Shown here one piece after another: positions 24,593-30,385 of a stretch of DNA of 64,000 bases (position 1 is its first letter; each line of letters opens with the position of its first letter). The translations under genes and the position numbers were made by a program. The notes under the pieces are model-generated. The model ran no database searches and was not told the origin of the DNA. It was given only the letters and a program-made list of their open reading frames with translations. The stretch comes from JBFLXR01 sp040757065 (lineage in GTDB: Bacteria > Pseudomonadota > Gammaproteobacteria > Burkholderiales > Gallionellaceae): NCBI GenBank assembly GCA_040757065.1, contig JBFLXR010000004.1, positions 62,001 through 126,000 on the forward strand, read 5' to 3'.

Positions 24593-25387
24593 ATGAGCAC
24601 CATCGGCGTGTTCGATTCCGGCGTGGGCGGGCTGTCGGTGTTGCATCACATTCGGCAAGTGCTGCCCAACGAACGGTTGATCTATGTGGCCGACTCCGGC
24701 CATGTGCCTTACGGCGATAAGCCGCCGCGCTATATCGAGGCGCGCGCGCTGGCGATTGCCCGCTTTCTCGAACGGCAGGGCGCAGATGCGTTGGTGATTG
24801 CCTGCAATACCGCGACGGCGGCGGCGGCGACGGCGCTGCGTAGTTGTTACCCATTCCCGGTGGTCGGCATGGAGCCGGCCGTGAAGCCGGCCGTAGCGGC
24901 GACCCGTGTCGGCAAGGTGGGCGTGCTGGCGACGGTCGGCACGCTGGAAAGCGCGCGTTTCGCCGCGCTGTTGGAACGCTACGGCAGCGAGGTGGAAATC
25001 ATTACCCAAGGTTGTCCCGGTTTGGTCGAACAGGTCGAAGCCGGTGCATTGAACACTGCGGAAACCCGTGCGCTGGTCGAGCGTTATACCGCACCGTTAC
25101 TGGCGCGCGGCGTCGATACCCTGATACTGGGTTGCACCCATTATCCGTTCTTGTTGCCGCTGATTCGCGAGGCGGCGGGAGAGGCTGTGCACATCATCGA
25201 TACCGGCGCGGCTGTGGCGCGTCAGTTGCAGCGACGGCTGAACGAAGAGTTGCCGCAGCGAACGGCAGGAACCGCACCCAGTGAAGAATTCTGGACCAGC
25301 GGCGATGCGGAGGCCGCGAGCCGCACGATATCTGCGCTCTGGGGGGCGCCGGTGTCGGTCAGGCGTCTGCCGGAACCGTTTTTATGA
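24593..25387 (+). CDS. murI: Glutamate racemase MurI
   Basis: MurI makes D-glutamate for peptidoglycan. The 264-residue protein starts at once with IGVFDSGVGGLSVLHHIRQ and has YVADSGHVPYG, VIACNTATAAAATALR with the first catalytic Cys, and LGCTHYPFLLPLIRE with the second. The ATG at 24593 is supported by family alignment from memory, though the upstream site (GGAAAAC) is moderate. It lies 111 bases after the ABC-F gene and 10 before purU. It supplies the substrate for the peptidoglycan recycled by the mpl, amgK and murU products. Confidence 0.95.
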   Translation: MSTIGVFDSGVGGLSVLHHIRQVLPNERLIYVADSGHVPYGDKPPRYIEARALAIARFLERQGADALVIACNTATAAAATALRSCYPFPVVGMEPAVKPAVAATRVGKVGVLATVGTLESARFAALLERYGSEVEIITQGCPGLVEQVEAGALNTAETRALVERYTAPLLARGVDTLILGCTHYPFLLPLIREAAGEAVHIIDTGAAVARQLQRRLNEELPQRTAGTAPSEEFWTSGDAEAASRTISALWGAPVSVRRLPEPFL

Positions 25388-25397
25388 GAGTCGAACC

Positions 25398-26249
25398 ATG
25401 AGCGAACGTCGCTACACCTTAACGCTGTCTTGTCCCGATACGGTGGGTATTGTTGCTGCCGTAAGCGGCTTCGTTGCCCAGCACGGCGGCTGGATCGTCG
25501 AGGCAAGCTATCACACCGATCAGGAGGCTCAGCGCTTTTTCATGCGTCAGGAAATCCGCGCCGATTCGCTGCCGTTCGATGCCGAAGGTTTTCGCGGGCG
25601 TTTTGCCGAGCTGGCGGCGCAGTACCGCATGGATTGGCAAGTGAGCGATTCGGCGCAGAAAAAGCGCGTGGTGATATTGGTCAGCAAGCAGGACCACTGT
25701 CTGGACGATTTGCTGCACCGCTGGCGCAGCGACGAATTGGATGTAGAAATTCCCTGCGTGATTTCCAACCACGAAGATTTACGCAGTTTCGTCGAGTGGC
25801 ACGAAATTCCTTACCATTACGTGCCGATGCACGATAAAGCCGCCGCGTTCGACGAAATTGCCCGATTATTCGATGCCTATCGCGGCGAGGCGATGGTGCT
25901 GGCGCGCTTTATGCAGATTTTGCCGCCCGAGCTTTGTCAGCGCTATCCGGGGCGCATCATCAATATTCACCACAGTTTCTTGCCGTCGTTTGTCGGTGCG
26001 CGCCCCTATCATCAGGCTTACCAGCGCGGCGTGAAGCTAATCGGTGCTACCTGCCACTATGTCACCGACATTCTAGATGCCGGGCCGATCATCGAACAAG
26101 ACACGGTACGCATCGATCATGGCGATACAGTGGATGATCTGGTGCGGTACGGGCGTGACATTGAAAAGACAGTGCTGGCGCGCGGTTTGCGCTACCACGT
26201 GGAAGACCGCGTACTGTTGTGCGGCCACAAGACGATTGTGTTCCGCTGA
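25398..26249 (+). CDS. purU: Formyltetrahydrofolate deformylase PurU
   Basis: PurU hydrolyses 10-formyl-THF to THF and formate, balancing one-carbon pools for purine and glycine synthesis. The 283-residue protein has an N-terminal ACT domain (about 5-85: YTLTLSCPDTVGIVAAVSGFVAQHGGWI). A formyltransferase domain follows, with VVILVSKQDHCLDDLLHRW and the catalytic INIHHSFLPSFVGARPYHQAYQRGVKLIGATCHYVT region. The ATG at 25398 lies 10 bases after murI; the frame is open further upstream only inside murI. Confidence 0.95.
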   Translation: MSERRYTLTLSCPDTVGIVAAVSGFVAQHGGWIVEASYHTDQEAQRFFMRQEIRADSLPFDAEGFRGRFAELAAQYRMDWQVSDSAQKKRVVILVSKQDHCLDDLLHRWRSDELDVEIPCVISNHEDLRSFVEWHEIPYHYVPMHDKAAAFDEIARLFDAYRGEAMVLARFMQILPPELCQRYPGRIINIHHSFLPSFVGARPYHQAYQRGVKLIGATCHYVTDILDAGPIIEQDTVRIDHGDTVDDLVRYGRDIEKTVLARGLRYHVEDRVLLCGHKTIVFR

Positions 26250-26298
26250 TAAGGCGGGTAGGCTGACGCGCTGCAACATTGAACCTAGGGAGAATGCG

Positions 26299-26748
26299 AT
26301 GTTGTTGATCGATGCAATCATAGCCGTCGCGGTATTCGCGGCGATCGGGATAATCGGCAGCCTTTTCCGCCGCAAGAAATCCCCGCCGCCGGTCGCGGCG
26401 CATGCGCCGTCTCGTGCCGCGTCGAACGAACTGACGCTGGAACACGATATGAGTTTCGAATACGTGATTACCGGCGAATCGCAACACCAAGCCGAGATTG
26501 GAACCTTGCTATCGGAAGGTAAAACCCCGGCTTACTTCACTGCCGAGCTGGTGCCGGAAGGCAAGCAATTCGGCGTTCATATTCAGCACACTCCGGTCGG
26601 GCAATTGATTACCGAAGATGCTGTCGAGTTCCGCGAATGGCTGACTGACAACGATCTGGAAGGGCAGTCGCTGACCTGTCGTGCCGTGGTGCAATCCGGC
26701 AAGGATGGCTACCACGTTCGGCTCGATCTGCCATTAGAAAACGTTTGA
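26299..26748 (+). CDS. Unknown membrane-anchored protein
   Basis: I do not recognise this 149-residue protein. It has one N-terminal membrane helix (LLIDAIIAVAVFAAIGIIGSLF), a basic stop (RRKK), a Pro/Ala-rich linker to about residue 42 and a soluble domain of about 100 residues rich in beta strands (FEYVITGESQHQAEIG, FTAELVPEGKQFGVHIQHTPVGQLI, SLTCRAVVQSGKDGYHVRLDLP). By the positive-inside rule the domain is cytoplasmic. The layout recalls single-span anchors such as ZipA, but no specific similarity is claimed. The ATG at 26299 has GGGAG upstream; an out-of-frame ATG at 26294 is ignored. Confidence 0.75.
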   Translation: MLLIDAIIAVAVFAAIGIIGSLFRRKKSPPPVAAHAPSRAASNELTLEHDMSFEYVITGESQHQAEIGTLLSEGKTPAYFTAELVPEGKQFGVHIQHTPVGQLITEDAVEFREWLTDNDLEGQSLTCRAVVQSGKDGYHVRLDLPLENV

Positions 26749-26794
26749 TTCGCCGGTTCACGTTAATTCAAGTTTGCTCATAAGGAGGCTGCTC

Positions 26795-27340
26795 ATGCAT
26801 TTTGTTCGTTTATCTGCGCTCGTATTGTCGTTGTTCGCCGGATCGGCGTTGGCCTTCGATTTGTCCAGCCCGGAATTGCAGCCGGGGCGACCGATGAGCA
26901 AAGCGCAGGAATTTAAGGGATTCGGCTGCGATGGCGGGAATGTTTCGCCTGCACTGAACTGGAAGGACGCGCCTGCCGGGACGCGGAGTTTTGCGGTCAC
27001 GGTGTACGACCCGGATGCACCGACCGGCAGCGGCTGGTGGCATTGGGTGGTGTACGACATCCCCGCGACGGCAACCGGCCTGCCCGGCGGGGCGGTGGTG
27101 AAGGCACCGCTGCCCGAGGGGGCAAAGCAAGGGCGCAACGATTTCGGAGGCCGCGACTTCGGTGGGGCTTGCCCGCCGGTGGGCGATAAGCCGCATCGTT
27201 ACATTTATACCGTGCATGCGCTGAAGGTGGAAAAACTGGAGGTGCCGGAAGATGCCAGCCCGGCGCTGATCGGTTTTATGCTGCACAGCAACCGTATCGG
27301 GCAGGCGAAGCTGACGGCGACTTACGCACGCAAGAAATAA
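26795..27340 (+). CDS. YbhB/YbcL family Raf kinase inhibitor-like protein
   Basis: This 181-residue PEBP-family protein has a signal peptide (MHFVRLSALVLSLFAGSALA), so it is probably periplasmic, like E. coli YbcL. Domain motifs are NVSPALNWKDAPAGTRSFAVTVYDPDAPTGSGWWHWVVYDIP, the ligand-pocket region PPVGDKPHRYIYTVHALKVE and a C-terminal GFMLHSNRIGQAKLTATY. The family binds anionic ligands, but its bacterial role is not settled. The ATG at 26795 has AAGGAGG upstream. Two terminators for opposite strands follow. Confidence 0.9.
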   Translation: MHFVRLSALVLSLFAGSALAFDLSSPELQPGRPMSKAQEFKGFGCDGGNVSPALNWKDAPAGTRSFAVTVYDPDAPTGSGWWHWVVYDIPATATGLPGGAVVKAPLPEGAKQGRNDFGGRDFGGACPPVGDKPHRYIYTVHALKVEKLEVPEDASPALIGFMLHSNRIGQAKLTATYARKK

Positions 27341-27365
27341 AAAAACGGGCACCTTGCGGTGCCCG
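27341..27365 (-). terminator. Intrinsic terminator of the torF-glnK-amtB operon
   Basis: Stem CGGGCACC / GGTGCCCG (27346-27353 and 27358-27365) with a four-base loop. On the minus strand it is followed by TTTTTTATTTC. It lies about 65 bases beyond the amtB stop. Confidence 0.78.
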
Positions 27366-27402
27366 GTAAAAGAAGCCTTGGGGGCTTCCAGGAGGAGAAG
27401 AT

Positions 27403-27431
27403 ACCGCCCCGATTCGGGGCGGTTTACTTTT
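27403..27431 (+). terminator. Intrinsic terminator of the YbhB-like gene
   Basis: Stem ACCGCCCC / GGGGCGGT (27403-27410 and 27416-27423) with loop GATTC, followed on the plus strand by TTACTTTT. It faces the opposite way to the hairpin at 27341-27365, so the convergent genes each have their own terminator. Confidence 0.75.
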
Positions 27432-28944
27432 AGTGGTTGTAGGCGCGTTCGCCGTGAGTCGAAGTGTCCAGACCTTCGCGTTCGGATTCTTCCGAGACAC
27501 GCAGGCCGATGGTCAGGTCGACGATCTTGTAGCAGACATAGGCGGCGACGGCAGACCATACCACCGAGGTCAGCACGGCTTGAGCCTGAATCCACACTTG
27601 TGCAGCGATTTCGGTGTCGACGATCTTGTTGTTCACGTAATCGACGATACCGGTGCCGCCCATTTTCCAGGTGTTGAACACGCCGGTCAGCAGCGCGCCC
27701 AGGATACCGCCCACGCCGTGTACGCCGAATACATCCAGTGCATCGTCCGCGCCCAGCAGTTTCTTCAGGCCGGTTACGCCCCAGAAGCAAGCTACGCCAG
27801 CCAGACCGCCGATTGCCAAGCCGCCGGCTACGCCTACCCAGCCGCAAGCCGGGGTGATGGCGACCAGACCTGCAACAGCGCCGGACACCGCACCTAACAG
27901 GCTCGGCTTGCCCTTCAGCAGCCATTCGGCCAGCATCCAGGTCATTGCTGCCGCTGCGGTTGCAGCCAAGGTGTTCACGAAGGCCAGTGTTGCGGTTGCG
28001 CCGGCTTCCAGTGCGGAACCTGCGTTGAAACCGAACCAACCCACCCACAGCAGGGAACCGCCGATCATGGTCATGGTCAGGCTATGCGGAGCCAAAGCTT
28101 CCTTGCCGTAACCGATACGCTTGCCGATCATGAAGGCACCCACCAGACCCGCTACGGCAGCATTGATATGCACCACGGTACCGCCCGCGAAGTCCAGCGC
28201 GCCTTTTTGGAACAGCCAGCCGGCTGTTGCATTTGCCGCATCGGCTGCTTCTTGCGAAGTGTAGGCATCGGGACCCGCCCAGAACCACACCATGTGTGCG
28301 ATCGGCAGATAGGAGAAGGTGAACCACAGTGCCGAGAACAACAGCACGGCGGAGAACTTCATGCGTTCTGCAAACGCGCCCACGACCAGTGCCACGGTGA
28401 TCGCTGCGAAAGTAGCCTGGAAGGCCACGAAGGCGAACTCGGGAATGGCGACGCCCTTGCTGAAGGTCGCGGCGTTGGCCACGCTGCCATCAACCGGGTT
28501 GAAGATGCCGCTCAGGAACAGCCGGTCGAAGCCGCCGATGAAGGCATTGCCTTGCGTAAACGCCAGACTATAGCCGTACACCACCCACAGCACGGTAATC
28601 AGTGCGAAGATGGAGAACACTTGCATCAGGATCGACAGCATGTTCTTGCTGCGTACCAGACCGCCGTAGAACAGTGCCAGACCGGGGATGGACATCATAA
28701 TCACCAGCAGGGTAGCGGTCAGCATCCATGCGGTATCGCCCTTGTTGGGGACGACGGGTGCTGCGGCAGCCGCAGCATCGGCGGCCGGCGCGGCCGTTTC
28801 GGCTGCTGCCGAGGCGGCCTCCGGTGCCGATGCCGTGACGGCAGAGACCGCCTCGGCAGCTTTGGCGGCTTCTTCGGCAAAGGCCGGAACCGCCAGGCCG
28901 CACAGGGCGGCCAGCAGGGTCAGTGAAACGAGTAATTTCTTCAT
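27430..28944 (-). CDS. amtB: Ammonium transporter AmtB
   Basis: AmtB carries ammonium across the inner membrane. The 504-residue precursor has a signal peptide, then an Ala/Glu-rich periplasmic stretch (about 23-65), then 11 membrane helices. Family motifs are DTAWMLTATLLVIMMSIPGLALFYGGLVRSKN, the pore twin-His residues in VVHINAAVAGLVGA and VFGVHGVGGILGALLTGVF, and WFGFNAGSALEAG. The cytoplasmic C-terminal tail (LRVSEESEREGLD) is the GlnK docking part. It is 10 bases after glnK, the usual nitrogen-controlled pair. Confidence 0.96.
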   Translation of the reverse strand: MKKLLVSLTLLAALCGLAVPAFAEEAAKAAEAVSAVTASAPEAASAAAETAAPAADAAAAAAPVVPNKGDTAWMLTATLLVIMMSIPGLALFYGGLVRSKNMLSILMQVFSIFALITVLWVVYGYSLAFTQGNAFIGGFDRLFLSGIFNPVDGSVANAATFSKGVAIPEFAFVAFQATFAAITVALVVGAFAERMKFSAVLLFSALWFTFSYLPIAHMVWFWAGPDAYTSQEAADAANATAGWLFQKGALDFAGGTVVHINAAVAGLVGAFMIGKRIGYGKEALAPHSLTMTMIGGSLLWVGWFGFNAGSALEAGATATLAFVNTLAATAAAAMTWMLAEWLLKGKPSLLGAVSGAVAGLVAITPACGWVGVAGGLAIGGLAGVACFWGVTGLKKLLGADDALDVFGVHGVGGILGALLTGVFNTWKMGGTGIVDYVNNKIVDTEIAAQVWIQAQAVLTSVVWSAVAAYVCYKIVDLTIGLRVSEESEREGLDTSTHGERAYNH

Positions 28945-28954
28945 GTCAGACTCC

Positions 28955-29293
28955 TTAGAGGGCTTCCGGGCCGGACTCGCCGGTACGGATGCGGATCACT
29001 TGTTCCAGTTCGGAAACGAAGATCTTGCCGTCGCCGATTTTGCCGGTTTTGGCCGATTTCTCGATGGCTTCCAGTACCTGATCGAGCAGGTCGGCGGAGA
29101 CCGCTGCTTCCAGCTTGATCTTGGGCAGAAAGTCCACCACGTATTCCGCGCCGCGGTAGAGTTCGGTATGGCCTTTCTGGCGGCCGAAGCCCTTCACCTC
29201 GGTTACGGTAATTCCCTGCACGCCGATGGCGGAGAGCGCTTCGCGCACTTCGTCCAGCTTGAAGGGTTTGATAATGGCAGTCACCATTTTCAT
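28955..29293 (-). CDS. glnK: PII nitrogen regulatory protein (GlnK/GlnB)
   Basis: This 112-residue PII protein senses 2-oxoglutarate, ATP/ADP and, through uridylylation, glutamine. The T-loop FGRQKGHTELYRGAEYVVDFLPK holds the uridylylation target Tyr51. MKMVTAIIKPFKLDEVREAL and the C-terminal TGKIGDGKIFVSELEQVIRIRTGE complete the fold. Location between torF and amtB indicates the GlnK type that blocks AmtB when nitrogen is plentiful. It lies 19 bases after torF. Confidence 0.96.
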   Translation of the reverse strand: MKMVTAIIKPFKLDEVREALSAIGVQGITVTEVKGFGRQKGHTELYRGAEYVVDFLPKIKLEAAVSADLLDQVLEAIEKSAKTGKIGDGKIFVSELEQVIRIRTGESGPEAL

Positions 29294-29312
29294 AGCAGTC
29301 TCCTTTAAAGGA

Positions 29313-30122
29313 TTACAGCGCGTGGGTCAGCGAAACAGCCACGGTGCCCTTACCCCAGTTGCCGCCGGTCGCCGGGAAAGTGTAGAACGGGCTGGCATTG
29401 GTCTTGGTGTAGGCTAAGCCGAGTACATAACCGCTGATGTCCTTGGTTACGCCAACCTTGTAGTCGGAGTAAGTCGGGGACAACCCTGCAGCAGCGAGTG
29501 CAGCAGCCGGTGCGCCCTTATAGGTTTGCTTGCCGATGTGGCCGATCAAGGTGAAGCCGCTGTCGGCAACGGGGAAATTGGCATTCAGCTCGATGTAGTT
29601 GGTGCCGCGCGCATCCGGCACGGTCAGGAATTGTCCCAGACCGTAGGAGTACTTCGCCGTAATCCATTTATAGCCCAGCGCGCCGTAGATTTCCTGCGTG
29701 TCGGCTTTGGCAAAGCCGGGATTAGCGGTGTATTTGCCCAGATAGTTATAACGGATAAAGCCCACATCGTAGGAAAAGTCACCGGCGAAGCTATTCTTGA
29801 AACCCAGATAGGTATCCAGTTCCATGGTGACGCTGCCGCCAGGAGCAACTGCGCCGCTGTCGGCGATCCAGCTTACGTTCGAGCCCCATACGCCGGCATA
29901 GAAACCGCTAGCGTGTGTGTAATCGAAGCCGCCTTGAATAGCCGGATTATGCGAAGTTTGCGAAATGCCGCGGTAAACGTAATCGGAAACCAGACCGACG
30001 TTGCCGGTCAGCGTGTGTTCGGGCGTGGCTGCCGGTGCGGCGGGCGCAGCTTCTTCGGCGAAGGCTAGTGCCGGAACGGTCAGTGCAGCCAGCAGGGCGG
30101 TATGCAGAATAGTTTTCTTCAT
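29313..30122 (-). CDS. torF: TorF family putative porin
   Basis: This 269-residue outer-membrane protein has a signal peptide (MKKTILHTALLAALTVPALAFA) and a beta-barrel of the TorF type. Signs are the start TLTGNVGLVSDYVYRGISQTSHNPAIQGGFDY, many alternating amphipathic strands, and a C-terminal strand ending in VSLTHAL. The family often precedes glnK-amtB and is presumed to pass nitrogen compounds through the outer membrane; substrate specificity is inferred. It is the first gene of the torF-glnK-amtB operon, with a 44-base leader from a sigma-54-like promoter. Confidence 0.9.
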   Translation of the reverse strand: MKKTILHTALLAALTVPALAFAEEAAPAAPAATPEHTLTGNVGLVSDYVYRGISQTSHNPAIQGGFDYTHASGFYAGVWGSNVSWIADSGAVAPGGSVTMELDTYLGFKNSFAGDFSYDVGFIRYNYLGKYTANPGFAKADTQEIYGALGYKWITAKYSYGLGQFLTVPDARGTNYIELNANFPVADSGFTLIGHIGKQTYKGAPAAALAAAGLSPTYSDYKVGVTKDISGYVLGLAYTKTNASPFYTFPATGGNWGKGTVAVSLTHAL

Positions 30123-30176
30123 GTTCGATCCTCTCTATCGGTTTGTCTGTAACGGGGTAGTCCGCACCAGAAGCAA

Positions 30177-30192
30177 AGCAGAAACTGTGCCA
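30177..30192 (-). promoter_or_regulatory. Sigma-54 (RpoN) promoter of torF-glnK-amtB
   Basis: Minus strand TGGCAC - AGTTT - CTGC matches the consensus TGGCAC-N5-TTGC with one mismatch and exact GG/GC spacing. The predicted start is near 30166, 44 bases before the torF ATG. Together with upstream NtrC-like sites this is the arrangement expected for nitrogen-limitation control. Confidence 0.75.
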
Positions 30193-30266
30193 GTAATTAA
30201 TTATCCATATAAACAATGCATTGCGTTACCAGTCTTGTTTGTGCTAAAAAACAGGGCAAACGCTCT

Positions 30267-30281
30267 GCCAGATTTTGGTGC
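30267..30281. promoter_or_regulatory. NtrC-like binding site, proximal
   Basis: GCCAG-ATTTT-GGTGC against the NtrC consensus GCACY-N5-RGTGC. The right half-site is perfect and the left is weak. The centre is about 108 bases upstream of the predicted torF start. Confidence 0.45.
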
Positions 30282-30288
30282 ATGCAAT

Positions 30289-30303
30289 CCACTGGTTTGG
30301 TGC
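30289..30303. promoter_or_regulatory. NtrC-like binding site, distal
   Basis: CCACT-GGTTT-GGTGC differs from GCACY-N5-RGTGC by one base. Its centre is 22 bases (two helical turns) from the proximal site and about 130 bases upstream of the predicted torF start. It could also influence the divergent FIST/GGDEF/EAL gene. Confidence 0.55.
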
Positions 30304-30329
30304 GTATGCTCAATGATATGCCTTACTGA

Positions 30330-30335
30330 TATACT
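30330..30335 (+). promoter_or_regulatory. Candidate -10 box of the FIST/GGDEF/EAL gene
   Basis: TATACT on the plus strand, 51 bases before the ATG at 30386. The matching -35 region (TGCTCA) is poor, so it is tentative. Confidence 0.3.
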
Positions 30336-30385
30336 GCGGAAAAATATACAAAAAATATGGGAAATTCGGGAACAGAGGAGGCGAA

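Noticed and set aside
22775..25009. Long open frame antisense to the ABC-F and murI genes (over 700 codons)
   Set aside because: No recognisable domain, shadow composition, and the sense-strand genes are unmistakable.
26810..28048. Minus-strand frame crossing the YbhB-like gene and the end of amtB
   Set aside because: It would cross two terminators and has Arg/Gly-rich shadow composition.
28745..28925. Ala-rich repetitive DNA at the amtB N-terminus as a mobile or regulatory repeat
   Set aside because: It is low-complexity coding sequence (Ala/Glu/Pro-rich periplasmic segment), without exact repeat units.
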